Source: Fratercula arctica (Eukaryota; Chordata; Aves; Charadriiformes; Alcidae). From it: DNA of 64,000 nucleotides. Position numbers and translations under genes: made by a program. The notes beneath the pieces are model-generated. The model was not told the DNA's origin, made no database searches, and worked only from the letters and a program-made list of their open reading frames with translations. Positions 1-14,223 of the stretch are shown here, piece by piece (position 1 is the first letter of the stretch; each line of letters opens with the position of its first letter). The DNA is taken from NCBI GenBank assembly GCA_947846985.1, contig CANTUZ010000008.1, forward strand, positions 28,229,352 through 28,293,351, in the 5' to 3' direction.

Positions 1-109
1 TACAAAATAAGCTCACAGCCTTCAGAGAGCAAGGACTAATGCATAAAGAGAAAATCCAGCCTGGTACCCTGTGTCAGCTGGCAGGCAGCTCTCAAAAGGG
101 ATACGTTAC

Positions 110-279
110 CTCTCTGTGCCAGACAGGATTAGTTGTGTTACTGATGATAGTCGACCTTCTTTCCTGGCCATGATGAGCAAATGTAGGAAATGTACTTTTC
201 TTGCCTGGCTGAATGGACATCTTTAGGTAAGGATCAGGGTTGAAGAACATGCCTTTTTTAAGTCCAACTGCTCTAATAT
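110..279 (-). CDS. HECW2: HECW2 coding exon 5 (start of C2 domain)
   Basis: Fifth coding exon, 170 nt, encoding residues 191 (last two bases of the codon) to 247. It reads [20 protein letters not shown] near its start and TTNPVWHRE at its end, which I recognise as the first strands of the HECW2 C2 domain, a phospholipid- or calcium-type membrane-targeting module. The acceptor is a long pyrimidine tract ending in tag just above 279; the donor is GAG|GTAACG at 109-104. The exon enters in phase 1, completing an Asp codon from exon 4, and leaves in phase 0, as expected for an exon continuing into the next C2 piece outside the window. The paralogue HECW1 is similar here, so the assignment to HECW2 relies mainly on exons 1 and 2. 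The remainder of C2, the WW pair and the HECT domain are not in this window. Confidence 0.95.
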
Positions 280-2156
280 CTATGAAGCAAAACAAGAAGG
301 AAGGGAAAAGGAATTGAGTAAATTAAAGCTAGTTCACAAAGTAGCGCGTTCCTAAAATATTACCCAGGAAATCAATTCCCCATAAAATACTAAGTAAAGC
401 AGCTTAAATTTACTTGTACGTTAACTGGATCCAGTGTACAGAAGATAGTTAAAGCAGGAAGTCAAGTGTTTTCCCAAGAGAACATAAGGAGGAAAGGTAT
501 CAACATCCCCATTTACATTTCAGCCTCCAGTCATTTGTGAAACAAAAAGCATGAACTTGTAACTCACCTACAAACGTCTTTCGAAGCATGTAAGGTATTT
601 CCACTCTTAAAAAGAAAAACCAAAAACCACAAAAACCCCCATAACACAGTACTTGTTCTGTTTCTGGGTAAGGGGGAGGGACTAAGATAAAAAACTGTAT
701 GGGAGGTAATGTAGTGAACTCGCACTTTCCCAAAGTTGAGACTTTGATAAACATAACTTCAAATACTCGTTATCGACGTTGCTCTGGAGTATGATGCACA
801 CTTTCTCTCAACTTAGAAAAAGATAATCTATCTCACATAAAAGGAGGCAAAGTTTTCTGAAAATGCTTCTTTCTTCCTAGGGAAACCTCAGTACCACAGC
901 CCCTGAGACTTGCAACAATAATCTCCTCACTTGCATATTCTCATGCCTAGGACTTTAATGATAGCGCAAGCTTCAACAAGAGCAAAAAGAAGGAGGTATT
1001 TTTTTAATATAATATTAGATTTTAAACCTAACTGTAAAATATTTCTCTGTTTAGGTTTGCTGAAACACAAGATTTTAGTGTCTTTCTCCATTAGGTACTC
1101 CAATATGCTGCATGCAGTCTCCATGACTCTAATGCAACTGGCACATACATACTTAGATGAGCAGTTCATACACGCAGGCAAAATTCACTGCACTACAATG
1201 AAATGCCACGCCTGTGGATTCAGTAAAAAAAAAAAAAAAAAATCCTACCCAACATTCAAAATTAAGCTACACAGTAGAAACACCATGAAATAAAGGGCAA
1301 TTGCCTTTAAAAGCAACGACTTCGCATGTGCAAATGAGCAACCAAAAAATGTTCCAGGAAATATGTTACAGACCTATCAGTCAATACACCTTTCAAAATT
1401 AAATTAGGAGACTCCTCAGGCTGAGTCACAACCTTCTATTGAACACAATAGGTTTCTGAGAATTCACAAAACAGCTATTTTTATAGTACTCTATGTGAGT
1501 CTATACAACCTATCAGCTCTATCCCAGATAACTGCTGAAAGACCATTTCAAAAAGTGGCGGTTTTTTTCTGCTTTACCCCTACAATCTCTCAATGTTTTC
1601 ATTGTCAGCTCTTCAAGATTCAGAAGCAAATTTTTTTCTCTCTTTGCTCAAGCTGAATATGCTTCAGTCTCACACAAGACTTCCCGTGGAATAAAGTGCT
1701 AATCAAAACAAGTGACGCTGGTAGACTGTACCCCTGCAGCTATTTTGCTGTAGTGACAGTTTAGCTCTGTTAGAAGTAAAGATTTTTTTCCTTTCTAAAC
1801 CACCATTTGCAGTCATTGCTTTTTTACTACTTCAAAGCGATGGAACCAGCTTGCATCTTATTTAGAGGCTAAGTTTTCCGCTCTTCAATCTGAGAGGAAC
1901 TGTCCCTTATGCAAACAGGAAATTTCTCCAAATTTTTCATGCTGGGATCCATCAAATCCATTTCTTTCACTCCTGGAAATTCATGACTGACTTGTTTTCA
2001 ACAAACAGAAGTTCTAAAGAAATGACATCTTTCAAGCCACTAGAGTGTGCTCCTACAGAGGCTAATAAAGTGTCCTATCTTTGATGTTATTTAAAACAGT
2101 AATTTAATTTTTTCTTCGCAATAATTTGTACAACACAGAGGAGTGCTGGTTTTTAC
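280..2156 (-). other. HECW2 intron between coding exons 4 and 5
   Basis: Intronic sequence of about 1.9 kb, AT-rich, flanked by a GT donor at 2156-2155 and an AG acceptor at 281-280 on the minus strand. It contains a pure A18 run at 1225-1242. I see no other gene or recognisable transposon; the short open frames near 931-1293 overlap the A-run and have no family resemblance. Confidence 0.85.
1225..1242. repeat. A18 homopolymer
   Basis: Uninterrupted run of 18 A on the plus strand inside the exon 4-5 intron. There is no adjoining retroposed sequence that would make it a poly-A tail. Confidence 0.9.
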
Positions 2157-2232
2157 CTGATAGGGTAAAGCTGACTAATTTCCTAGAGTGCTGGGCTCCA
2201 GAAGCACCTTCATCTGTGCCTTCTACTCCCAT
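2157..2232 (-). CDS. HECW2: HECW2 coding exon 4 (linker before C2)
   Basis: A 76-nt exon encoding residues 166-190 plus the first base of codon 191. The peptide begins MGVEGTDEGAS and ends RKLVSFTLS, matching the variable linker and the first C2 strand of HECW2. The acceptor is a strong T/C tract ending in tttag just above 2232. The donor is TCAG|GTAAAA, a weak match to the GTRAGT consensus. Phase 0 in and phase 1 out agree exactly with exons 3 and 5. The exon is too short to stand out as an open frame and was found by joining its neighbours. Its length is not a multiple of three, so skipping it would shift the frame. Confidence 0.93.
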
Positions 2233-5200
2233 CTAAAGAGGAGAAAAAAAATGAAATATACCACAGAAATTTTCATCTGCTTTGTATATGCTTGAGGATG
2301 ATAACGCAATCGTAAGGTAGTATGCAGGGGAAGAATCTGACCAACTACAGCATATTACCATGGACAGGCAAAGCTACAGCATTCGTCTCTAGGAAAACAT
2401 CTATTATTTATGCCCCACAGTGCTAATGCACCAGTACTAGGAATCTTCCAAACAGGACATGTATAGGCTAATACACGTGCAGACACTATTAACCAGAGAA
2501 AAAGAGACTGTATTTTCTTACAGGTTTCCCTTTTGTAAAATACAATCGACAGTATGGATTGGTAATACATACCAAAGCACCAAGCTGGTCAGTGACAGCA
2601 TGTGTAACTTTTGTCACTTTCCACACACAGATAATTTACTGTGCAACAAAAAAAGCAAACACATCAAAGAGAGACTAACAAAAGCCTTCAGATCTATGAA
2701 CAAAAGCTCCTTTTAAATAGAAAAGTGCAACAGATATCTAAATATGAATGTGGCCTAAAAGCTTATGCTTCACAGATTTTATGGTTTGGTTTCTACTGAA
2801 ATCCCTCGTTAGGTAAAGCACTACTTCAAAATACAAAGTCTCTCATGTAATAATGACTCATTAACGTCTAGCTCTTTCTACTAGCAGAAGAATTTGACTT
2901 TCAAGAGAGACTTGTGCATCCAGCTGAATAATCTATCATGAAGGCATCGATGGAGCTATCTTTAAAGTCAAACTGTTCTCCAGGTAGGCACTGCACTCAC
3001 TGCCAGGCAGAAGAGGTGACACAGCCTGACGAAAAAGCTTCGGCCAAACACGGTGCTGGGGATTAGTACTAGTGATAGAACAGGAAGTAACCCGATTTAT
3101 TGAACAGTAAAAAAAATAAGCTGAAGGAAAACTCGCACATCCATGTGTGTAGAGGAAGTTATGTAAAGCAGTTCTGAGCAGCTGGAGCAGCAGTTTGAAG
3201 TTAACGGATTCATAAATGATTTCTGGAGCCATGGTAGCCGTGAGGAACCCACTTTGCATTCCTTTTTATATTGCCCTAAGCCATTTAATATCAGCTTTCA
3301 AATACTTCCCACAATGATCAGTAAGCACATTGGAATTCCATCAGAATTAGCAAACATTTCAGAATTAGCAACAACTTCTCCCATTGCAAAACTCTAATAC
3401 TTCGTATGAAACAAGCAGTCAAACAAAGTGATGAAGAACCAGTGATGACATCGATGCCTGACGTCCCCGTGGGCCTCCGCGGTCTTGCGAGGGAGCACAC
3501 TGTGCTATCACTTTCCCACCAACGATGACATCATTACCCCAGTGACTTTATAGGGATGCACAGGCGGTGACAGATGGTAGTCACATTACAAGGGCACCAA
3601 AGCCATGGGTTCATTCCAGCCGGATCAGCGTCCCTTCATCTACAGGCAGATTCCCTGGAAGCAGCAAGGGGCGCATCCCCCTGGGATGGTGATGCTGCCC
3701 AGGCAAGGCCAGAGAATGCTCTGTATTTCAGTGTACTCTTTTGGGCTTATTCTAACATGCAATGTTTTCTTCTTAAAAACATCATTCATCCACAAAAAGG
3801 CTTTCCTCATTCTATACCTATTTTTCTGCTACATCACTGATTCTGTTTGAGAAATATTGTTTACATTGTTAATCATTACTGCATTTTATAGAAAACAGGA
3901 ATTGCCTGCAATTCAGCTGTAATATAATGAATTGTAACAGTATTCCCTAGCACTTCCATGGTTTCGCTATATATCCTTTTCCTGTTTCCATTATGACCTG
4001 AACAGCAATTTCAATTTTTCTGAGCCAAGCACAAAATTTCATCCCAGCATACGTGCTTAGAGTTTTTGCACTACAAAGGCTCTCTCTCATCCGGCGTAAC
4101 ACTGTGTTTCTCAGTGCTGGATCAGCCCCTGCATTTCCACTGGTTCAAATGAACACAATGGAATGTTTTCTTATCCAAGAATAAGGCGGACTGAAACACC
4201 TGGTGTGATATGCCATCAATATGAGGAAACCCAGAAACACGTCTTCCACCAAACCATGGAATACGAAAACACAGAATCATCCAAGTAAGCAGGTAACTTA
4301 TTGCAGCTTAAAAAAAAGCGAGTGGGCATTCCGTGACTCTTATCACTTCCACAAACGCCATTTCTGTAGCAACAGACAGGACCAGTGCTAAGAGAACAAA
4401 GTATTCTCTACCACACAGTGCTTAAGCTCAACACCGAAACCATGAAAACGGTGTGAGGTATTTAACATAGTAATAGGCATACTTACGTATAACTAACCCA
4501 ACACGGTATTTTTAGGAAGTCTCATCTGAGCTGTCATATGACATTCTCATCAGGGGAAACTAACAGCTCGCTATTACTGGAAGTCTATACTGTTAGCACC
4601 AACAAAACTGTTTCTATAAAATGACACCTTCTAGCAGGAGTGTAGATTCTGTAGAATCCCCAGGGCCCTGTGCTACCTTTCAAAGGGAAGAGATTTAAAT
4701 AGTGACAGCCGGTGAACCCCTCAGGATTGACCAATGACTCTGAAAGACAGGTCCTTCAGGTAGCTCCTAAGTTAATAAACGCATACTAAAAGACAGAAGT
4801 TCAGGTGTCCTTTTGAGCACTGAATCTCAAAAACATTGGTGGCTACTATGACAAGGTCAAGAAAACACACAAGTTCAAACAGTTTTTCCATCCAATATAA
4901 TCATTCTGCTTCTCAGTAACAATATAGTGCGGCACGCAGCCCGTTTTAAGGGTTACTTAGAGATGCGGTTTTTTCCTTTATTCAAAGTCAGGCTACCTTA
5001 CAGTCTGTAGTTTATAAATTGATATTAAAGACAGCGGCTGTCAAGCTCATTAACGGTAACACATTTTCTTCTGTAAAATATCAAGAGTTCACATGCCTGC
5101 TGCGAAACGGTATTATTCATAGCCAGATCTGACAAAGATTTGACAATTAAATGATGTTATCACCTAGGTCTGTAATTCTAGGAAAAAGAAAAAACATTTG

Positions 5201-6108
5201 GTATAATGAGATATAGAGTCTAGTACAGCACATACAATACCGTATAGCCATAACATACACTTGTATATAATATAAAAAGACGAAAAAGTGCAGGATCTGA
5301 ATAAAAGCTATTCAGTCTGAATAACTTGCGCTCTACAGTACCTTCAGCATTGCAGTTGTCAAGACAACATCCTAACAGACATGATCTTAAATATTTGTCA
5401 GCTAATATCAATGAATCAAATGCACTGTGAAACTTCCTATCAACTGAAGATCCAGCCTATTACATAAATTGCTTCCACCAAAAGCACCTGGATACAAGTT
5501 CAGAAGGCTCTTCTTCCAATACGTACTTAAACGGCTAAAAAGACTCCTCTAAAAGTTTTAGTATTTCAAAAGAACAAGTCTCATAATGAAAGCATAGAAA
5601 GGCAGCAATAATTCTCAATAGTCAGAGAATTATCTAAATTTCAGTGGTATACAAACACTAAAAAAAATCAGTAATTTTTGCAAGAGCAGAATTTTGTCCA
5701 GTCTCATTTCTATACTAATAGTTCCTATCTCAGCAACAATTTCATCTTGAATATTAAGAAATAAGAAGATTTCTAATAAGGATTCAGTTTGAGTCAGATA
5801 ACCAGTGCGAAAAATTTCTACTATGGTGTTAAATTACAGCAAACTAAGCCGCAAAATTGAAAGTTGAAAGCGAGCAAAATCAAGTTCTCAGCATAATAGA
5901 TTTCAACTAAGCTCAGTGATTTTAATGTCATTTTACAATGAAAAATACAAAACCAGGAAAAGCATTTCCCAATTTTAATTATTCCTGTCAGGCTTTTTGC
6001 AAAAACTGCAGTTAATGGTAAAACTGGGAGACATATCAATAGATTTGTCTGACAGTTAATACTATCATCTTATAAAAAAAACCAATGAACCAATGAGGCT
6101 AAACTTAC
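2233..6108 (-). other. HECW2 intron between coding exons 3 and 4
   Basis: About 3.9 kb of AT-rich intron bounded by GTAAGT at its upper end (6108-6103) and tttag at its lower end. A 13-bp unit (tcagaattagcaa) occurs twice with an 18-bp period at 3341-3371. No CR1 fragment, RNA gene or coding exon was recognised. Confidence 0.85.
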
Positions 6109-6203
6109 CATCACAGCAGGGTTTTTCACAGTGATACATGGAGTAGTAGCTCGGAGGGCTCCACTAACACCATGGTAATATTTAAAACAGATCTTTATTT
6201 CAG
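6109..6203 (-). CDS. HECW2: HECW2 coding exon 3 (end of HECW N-terminal domain)
   Basis: A 95-nt exon encoding residues 134 (last two bases) to 165. It reads [20 protein letters not shown], then [11 protein letters not shown], a highly conserved HECW segment closing the N-terminal HECW domain. The acceptor is ttgttttgttttccag just above 6203 and the donor is ATG|GTAAGT at 6108-6103; both are strong. It enters in phase 1 and leaves in phase 0. Joining the last base of exon 2 (T) to the first two bases here (CT) gives a serine codon at position 134, where I recall proline in mammalian HECW2. The substitution follows directly from the two splice junctions as drawn. Confidence 0.95.
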
Positions 6204-7098
6204 CTGGAAAACAAAACAAAAATTGCATTAAACCCTTTATGACTGACCCTGGGCAAGAGAGAGACGACGGAAGGAGCACGTGCTTACAGGGAGTCCCAGC
6301 TGACTTCTGTGTTCTTTCACTTTGTTGTGAAAGCATGCAATAACTCTAACTGAAATATATTTTCTCTCAACCTGGAGAAAATTGGAAACCTGTCTCAAAA
6401 CGTCTGAATAGAGTTTTTAGCTAAGAGTTGGTAAATGCCGCCTTTTGGTTTTGTTTCTAAATTATTAATTTTAACTATGTTTCTACTAAGTCAGTAAAAA
6501 ACCAACAGCTCATTCTTTCCATCTCTTACAGGGAGATATCCATGGCCACTATTGGGTAAGAAATGTCTAAGTATTCACAAGCCACAGTTCACACAAAGCC
6601 ACTTCTGTATGTTTTGTATGGGTCCAGAGGGAAGGAAATGACATTGGTATAGATCTCTGAAGACAAGTTCATTTCACCATTATAAGGATAATGTGAATTG
6701 TTATTTTTCAACAGATTTGTAATTTGCAAACCAAAAAATAATTACACATATGTTTTGTTCTTAAATTATTTAATCATATGAAAATGGGACCCCTCTCTAC
6801 AGCCATACGCACAGAGGTGGTACTGAAGGTATTATATCTTGTTAATCCACGAAATTGTCAAAGCAACTGCTTTTTTTGCTTCTCAAACAGAGGGTAACAT
6901 ATTTTGATGAATGCATTAACATAAATTATGCTGACATGATGGTTTAAACAGCGGTATCCTTTTTCGGCAGTTTGAACAGTTTGGGTTTTTTTTTCCATAT
7001 GGAAGGAATAATTCTCAAGTGAACTACTTACTCCTACAGTACTTGTGCTAGAAGGGAGAGCAGAACAGGTGAGCATGTGCTAAGTGCCCCGAGCCCAC

Positions 7099-7113
7099 CA
7101 GCAGCAGCAGCAG
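7099..7113 (+). repeat. (CAG)5 short tandem repeat
   Basis: Five perfect CAG units followed by CAA, within intron sequence and not in any supported coding exon. Confidence 0.85.
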
Positions 7114-7683
7114 CAAGGCAACATGCCTTCCACTTCTTTTTCCCAACCTTAGGCAAGGGCACAGAGAACAGAAAGGCTACAAGTGTCCCATCGCTCACTC
7201 TCTCACAGCCAAAAACAGGATTGCAGCAAATCACGGTAGAGATTCGGGATATATTTTCCTGGATTACAATACAACCCTATTTGTAAGATAACTGTGTTTT
7301 TTGATTCTTACAAGATGGAGGAGAAAAGAAATCATTAGATCATCTACTCTGATCATTGTTGTGCTCCTTCGTGCCCCTTCTTCCTTCCACAATGTGAATG
7401 TTGACATATGGACTCTAGGAGTACACACAGTACCCCTGCATCACCCTCAACAAAGCTGAATGGGGGGACAAGGTTGGGGCGATCATTCCCATGGTCCTAC
7501 AAGATGCTCCTCTGCTTGTATATCCAAGAAATGCATTACAGCTCCTTGTTCACAAGTTACATAGCATGCTGATGTTAAGATGCAGGACACATGGCCTACA
7601 TGCCTTTAATTCTGAAGTCAGCAACATCAAAATTAATTTTATTTGGCTGTGCCTAGCTTGCTCAATCATCCTCCATGGATCTT

Positions 7684-7969
7684 TTATCAGGGAGTGTAAT
7701 GATAGGATGAGGGGTAATGGTTTCAAACTGAAAGAGGGTAGATTTAGATTAGAGATTAGGAAGAAATTCCTTGCTGTGAGGGTGGTAAGACACTGGAACA
7801 GGTTGCCCAGGGAGGTTGTGGATGTCCCATCCCTGGAAGTGTTCAAGGCCAGGCTGGATGGGGCTTTGAGCAGCCTGGTCTAGTGGGAGGTGTCCCTGCC
7901 CAGAGCAGGGGGGTTGGAACTAGATGATCTTTAAGGTCCCTTCCAACCTGAACCATTCTGTGATTCAAT
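7684..7969 (+). mobile_element. CR1 LINE, 5'-truncated 3' end
   Basis: The 3' end of a CR1 non-LTR retrotransposon in plus orientation, about 285 bp. It carries the C-terminal tail of the CR1 ORF2 reverse transcriptase protein (open frame with RRLEIRKKF-like and [20 protein letters not shown] segments). The characteristic CR1 3' terminus follows: a gggttggaactagatgatct segment, then ggtcccttccaacctg, ending in ctgtgattc. The upstream part of the element is missing, the usual CR1 outcome of incomplete reverse transcription. The element is antisense to HECW2. Boundaries are accurate to perhaps 10 bp, with the 5' edge the less certain. Confidence 0.93.
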
Positions 7970-10900
7970 TTTTATCCATTCCACTAATTCTCATATCATC
8001 CACAGACGAAATCAGTGGGAACCCTGTATTTCACACCACTGATGAAAGTGTTTAAAAGCACTGCGACTTTTATTAACTCCTCCAGGGCCTCACTAATAAG
8101 ATTTCATTTTTTGTGTAACCTGCCAAACCTTTCACAATTGTTTAGTATGCTAAACCAAAAATACCCTTGATCCTGGTTAAGTAAGAGAATAAACACACAC
8201 AACTTGAGGATGCGACAAAATACGGTGAAATGCAAGCTCAAAGTTTGGATTCTGCAGTAGCCCTACAGATATTCTGGCATTCCAGTAGGAGTGGAGATGC
8301 AAGTATGGCTGACCATGGTGGAAAGCTGTTAATATGCTGTTCAGTGTACTCTTGAAAGCTCATTCTGTATGAGTGGCATCCATCATTCAATGATCTGTCT
8401 TCAGAAATACTTCAACAGGAAACTGAAAATAGAGCATCTGGTTCTCTCCCCTTTGTGTGTTGGGACCTTCTGTTGCTTTACCTAATTCTGCATCTGATAT
8501 TTCTCCTACTATTTCAATATAATCAGCTATGAAAAAGGGTTACCGAGACATTTGGTACTAGAATGATTCTTGTCAGACTCTGGAAGAAGTTGCATGACAC
8601 ATACCTGAAGGAAGCTTGATACATTTTATATTGGAACACAGGAAAGGTGAACGTTGGACCATGTTTCCGGTCCCCCTGAATAAAGTTTTGTTTGCTAAAC
8701 TGCATTTACTGCAAATAAAAGAGCATTATGTTTAACCGAAGCCTGACCTCCACTGTTGTACCTCTGCATTCCTCCAACCCAGCAGAACAGCTATAATTAT
8801 GGTTGCCCTTGATCCTGTGGGATTTTCCCCTATCTGGAACAATCGCTCTGTTTTCCTTCTCCATTGGGACAACTCTTCTGTGTGAGGTTGATAAGGATTT
8901 AATTCTGGGTACAGAAATGGCCACAGGCAAGCAGAAATTACAGCAGTCAGTTCAGACAGACCAGAGGATGTGCACAAAAGTTTTGGCAGTTCAATTCCTC
9001 TGACTTCGTTCAACAATACGTCAGTAGCTCTAAAATACAAAACTGCAATGTTTTGCATAAGGTTTTGAGACACACAATATCATTCCTTGAGGGCTGAGGT
9101 ATTTCATTACTGCAAGATAAAATACCCACTTATCCCTGCTCAGAAGGATCAGAAATCCATCCTGCAAGCCTGCTCGGCCAAAAAGGATTATTTATTTATT
9201 TTTAAATTTGCTGCAGTTATAGGTCAACGTTTATTTACTATCTGTCTCCCAGAACAAAGAGGAGGCACCTCAGAACTACCCTTCAAAGGCAAGTGACTGG
9301 CTGCTGGAGCCTCCAGGGACCTAGGAGGTGGAGGAGCTGCTGGTCCCACTTCCTGCTCCTCACAGCTGAGTTCTCACACACAGTCAAAACATGCTCTATT
9401 TACCACAAGCTTTACAGCAAAATTCCAAATGCAAACAGGATTTCTAATCACCTACAAAGGTTTATCATCAGACCTAAAAATGATGGGTCAGGACCTGCAG
9501 GTTCTTCATAAACTGAGCAATTCTGTTCACCTACCAACAATATTTATATCCAAATCAACACAAGAATTTCTGGCTCACATAAAATTGGACTTTCAGCACT
9601 TGTGAAAGTTGGCAGGATTTATACCAAGTGCTCGACTATCCACATTGTAAAATATGTATATTATGTAACCAGGACGCAGCCTTGAGCATCATTTAATCAC
9701 ACTGTGACTGTATTATGACTACATGAGAGAATGGTAAGACAACACATTATTTCACTTTCCAGCTACATTGCTCAACTTTATTGTGACCCAAACTTTATTT
9801 TTCAGAGTTTCTAGAGCTGCTGTTTATTCAGTCTGTTGTCACTAGCTACCTTCTCTCAATTCATCACTTCTGCAAAGAACATAGCAACAGAGAGGTTATC
9901 AGCTGCTGCTTCTATTCACAGAGAGTCAATAACATGACAGCGGACCAAAGTTTGTCATATATTCTCACTACATTGACATGTGCGTTCCCGAAAGGCTGAA
10001 ACGCAACACTACAAGGTCTGGATCCTCAATTTCTTCCTCCCAATGACTTCTACAAGCCTATAGTACTTCTCAATACCTGTATGTGTCTGGTGATAGAACA
10101 AAACAATCTTTGATGTGATGATCCCTTTTCATATAAATGAAATTTAAAAAAAATAAATATCTTCAGGATTAATTTCTAGAAGTAATTAGAAAAAGCAGAG
10201 CACCTAAAAACACAATGTGGAGACTTCTTCTCTCACTTCCCAACAGAAGCGGTGTTGATTTGGTTTGGGATTTATACACTAGGAACGGCAGACCTGCTGT
10301 TAGCATTGTGTCGATAGGATTAACACAAGAGAAGCTGTACTTGAGATTCAGCACAAAATTGTAAAATGGGCTACCCATCACAAGCACACAGACATTGCCA
10401 AAGTGAATATGGGTTTGCAAGACCAGATCTTATACATAGCAAGAATGCAATCCTTTCACAGGACCAGAGATAGCTAAGTAAGCTTTTTGTGGCTAATAAT
10501 ACTAGAAATCCCAGTTAACACTAAAAGAAATCTCAGAGGAACCCTGTCAGTTCAAAGCAGCTGAGGATCTAGCTTTCTGACATTTCTTGTACTGCGTTAA
10601 GAGAAAAAAAATGTTGATTAGAACATTTTTTTCTTGACTGATGGATTCCTGAGCTCCAGATATACTGAAAATAGGTATCAGTGGCTATGCTGATAGAACA
10701 CATCTCAGCCTACTACCTATAAATAAGGCCCATATATACACAGACCTCCTCATAAACAGGAAGTTCAATTATCTGCAAACAGGACTTTAATATTTAGAGA
10801 GTTGAGTTCAATACTGTATTAACACACAGGCTTCCTCTGAACTCTTCCATACTACAAACTGCACAACAGCATGTGTCACATACAGAGTTTTCCCAGTTTC

Positions 10901-13900
10901 TTTCATTCCTCCTACCATCTTGCTTTCACGTGTTTCCTTTAGGGGAAAACTTGCACTTCTCTTTTTTCTTTCCTACTTCTTCCCTCAACAAGGTAATTAG
11001 CTTGCTTTATATGTGATCTTTAATGAAAAAGTTAATAGCAGTAAATCCAGCAAGGGAAAGACATCTGTACCTGACCACAGGACTATTTGCCGTCTCATTA
11101 AATATGACATTTCAGAACAAAAAGTATTTTCATTTATGGGGGGGGAAAAAAAAAAACAAACCTGTACCTAGCTCTGTATCCTTGATACCGCACATGCCCC
11201 ATTATCACTGACATTCCTCCAGACATCATACACACCACAAGAAATCCCTTCTTTTAGAAACAAGACCAAAATGGAATTGAGGTAGCTATGATTATTTAAA
11301 AGATACCACACACTCACATAAAAAGTTATATATATGTTAATTAATCGGAACACTCCATAAAACCATAATCCCCTTCTTTAAAAGCCAATAGCTGTTATCA
11401 TTTTATAACCATAGTTTTATAGCTGCTTAGGTCCGTTACATAAAAATGTTGGAATTAACAAAGGTTTCTGGGACTCAAACACTGATATTTGAATTTCAAA
11501 AGAACTCCTGCAAGAAATTATAGCATTGTACTTCTCTCTATGGACCAAACACTCTTGCCTATTCAATAATAAAGAGATCGGCTTACACGAAATAATAACT
11601 TGCTTTTAAAACATCACTAATTCCCCAAAGTCCCCCACTTGAACTACCTTTTTACTGTCTTAATACTTTAACTTGGCCCATCAAAAAATTACTTTAGGAT
11701 AGAAAGATACTTGGAATGCATAAACACATGAAGATAATTCTAGAAGAATGCATTCTTTCCAGGAGACTGATAATTCAAGAAAACAAATGTGTTCACTATA
11801 AGAACAGTTTGCTCCAGATATACCCAAGTCAAACGAAACACCCATATTAGAGGTGGAACCACCCCACATTCCACTGAGAAGGGATGGGCAGAGACACCTC
11901 CAAAAGACAAGTCAGACCTAGTTGGGTTTAACAGTCTGCAGAGGTAAACAGTGCTCCTGGCTAACTGCATGGAAATTGCACAGCAGCTAATACTTCCTGG
12001 ACGCAGCAGAGAGATGCCAGAAGTTATTTGGGCTGAATCCATGGCTCTCTGCAGATATAAACGTATGCCCTCCAACGTTCAGTAAGGGAAAAGTTGACAT
12101 CAAGTGAACTCATTTGAAAAATATATAAACATGTTCTATGAAACTTAGTTAAGAAAACTTTGTCACTAGAACAAACTAAGTCACTCACATTCAGGCTTTA
12201 CAAAGCTGTAAAGGGAGATGCAATCCAGGGAAAAGGCACTGGGTTAAACCCTAATTTTTCCTAGCTGAACCCAAATACCTCATCGACAACATAGACAACA
12301 ATTTAGAAGGGCTCTGGCACATCCCGCCAGCTGAATTTGTTTTCCTTAGTGTGACAGTTCAGTGAACACAACCTTTTTGCTTGGACATTTAGCATTCTAT
12401 TCTCTGCATCACTTTAAGCATGTACCTTTTTGATTACTTCCTACTGGGAACAGCCCAGCGTAGTAAACAGCAGCAGCAGAACGCAATTGCCAAAGCTGGC
12501 TGCATCAGGGTACCTGCCGTCTCTCTCAGCGGGTACATCATAGAATTTATTTTACAGAAGGAACGATAAAAAAAGAAACCTGGAAAGTGACTTAAGCAGA
12601 CTTACAGAAAGCTTTTTAGATAAACTTAGATAAACTAGGATCAATAACAGAAAATGTTTATGTCCCAGTGGTCTCCCCTCATCTAACCTGCTTCAAAGGA
12701 AACTGCTTGGACAACTGGTTGTTCAGATAACAGAGCCTTCACATCCCTGCCAGCCCTGCTCGCTCTGCTGTCACTCTGAGATATTCTTATTTACAGTCAC
12801 GAGCATTGCCTATTATATTCCAGTTTGGCAAAGCATTTAATTATAATCTAACCTTTAAAACAAAACACCAGGGGTATTATGTGCTTAAGGAAGTCAACAA
12901 GGCTTGCCACAAATGTAAAAAATACATGACCCGATCCTATTTCAGTTATTTGTGATACTCAAAAATAGCTGTTAAGAGACAACAGATATAAATAGCAGAA
13001 TAATAGAAGTATTTCTAACTCAGTGAATGTGTTTATAAGTAAGGTAGGGACAATAACCATGAGTCCCCAGACAGACCACTGAAAGGGCACTGGTTGCAAG
13101 GCACTATACAGACAAGTGTTCCAGACTCAGAACAATGTGAGAAAACATTACAGAACATGTAAGAAAACAATGACCTTTACAGAATGTAATTTAAATGGTC
13201 AAAAAATATAAAGACTGGATACAAGGAATGAATTATGTTGATAGAACATTCATTAACATTGACCACTTTGGTCAAAACCACTAAAAATAGTAAACTGTGC
13301 TCATGTCTCTAGTAACAACAACTCCTTGCTACAGCAGCTCTTAAAAGTACATCAGATTCAATTATTAAAGTAGTATCTTTTTCCTTTCGATATATATTAG
13401 CTTTTTTAATAAAAAAGGGAAACGGGAGTTTGCTCTGCTAGCTACAAAGTATGGCAGTTTCAGTCTCAATACACTATTTTTGCAAAAGTTATAGTTTCAT
13501 GGAAATAGGGACTGAATACAGGGAACTCCACACAAAACCTCACTTGTAATATCATACCAGTGTGACGCAAACACATATATTACCATCTTTTCTAAATATA
13601 GCTCATAGTCTACTCATGCCACAAACCTGAGATTTTAAGTACAGAACAGACAGCATCTGTGCAGTCACTGCATCTGAGTATCGCAGTGTGGCACCAGAAG
13701 TAGTTTAACCACAAACATCCCAAGGGTGATTTGGAAATGATTGATGTGACAAGACTGTCAGTCTCTGGATGAATCCCAACAGCTGCCACTATGGATTACT
13801 GTTCAAGACATAAAGTCATAGCACCAGTAAAGAAAATATATGCAAATCAATATATTTCTATTCTACTAACAGTGATGACTATGACATCAAATGTTATAAA

Positions 13901-14223
13901 TAACAACAAAGACGTTACACTACAAGTAAAGTAGGTGAAGGTGTTTCTTGTGGATACTGTAATTAATACTCATGGGACCAAGGCTCTAACTTATAAATAC
14001 AAGTCCAATACAGTCTCAAAGGAGGCTCTTGGCCTACGCCTGTACTAATAAACCAGGCAGGACCACGTCAGGGACTCCAGTGCGAGCACACGACCACCCC
14101 GACACAGGGGTAGGGTTGGCTGCACAGGCGCAAGTCACGCCATGTCACTTGCTCCCAGCAGCAGCAAATAGCCCCTGGCCTGTTTTACCTACTAAAACAT
14201 GTACAGCTTTTAGCTTCTGGGGG

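Noticed and set aside
7550..7846. 98-codon minus-strand frame
   Set aside because: It is the antisense shadow of the CR1 ORF2 tail on the plus strand.
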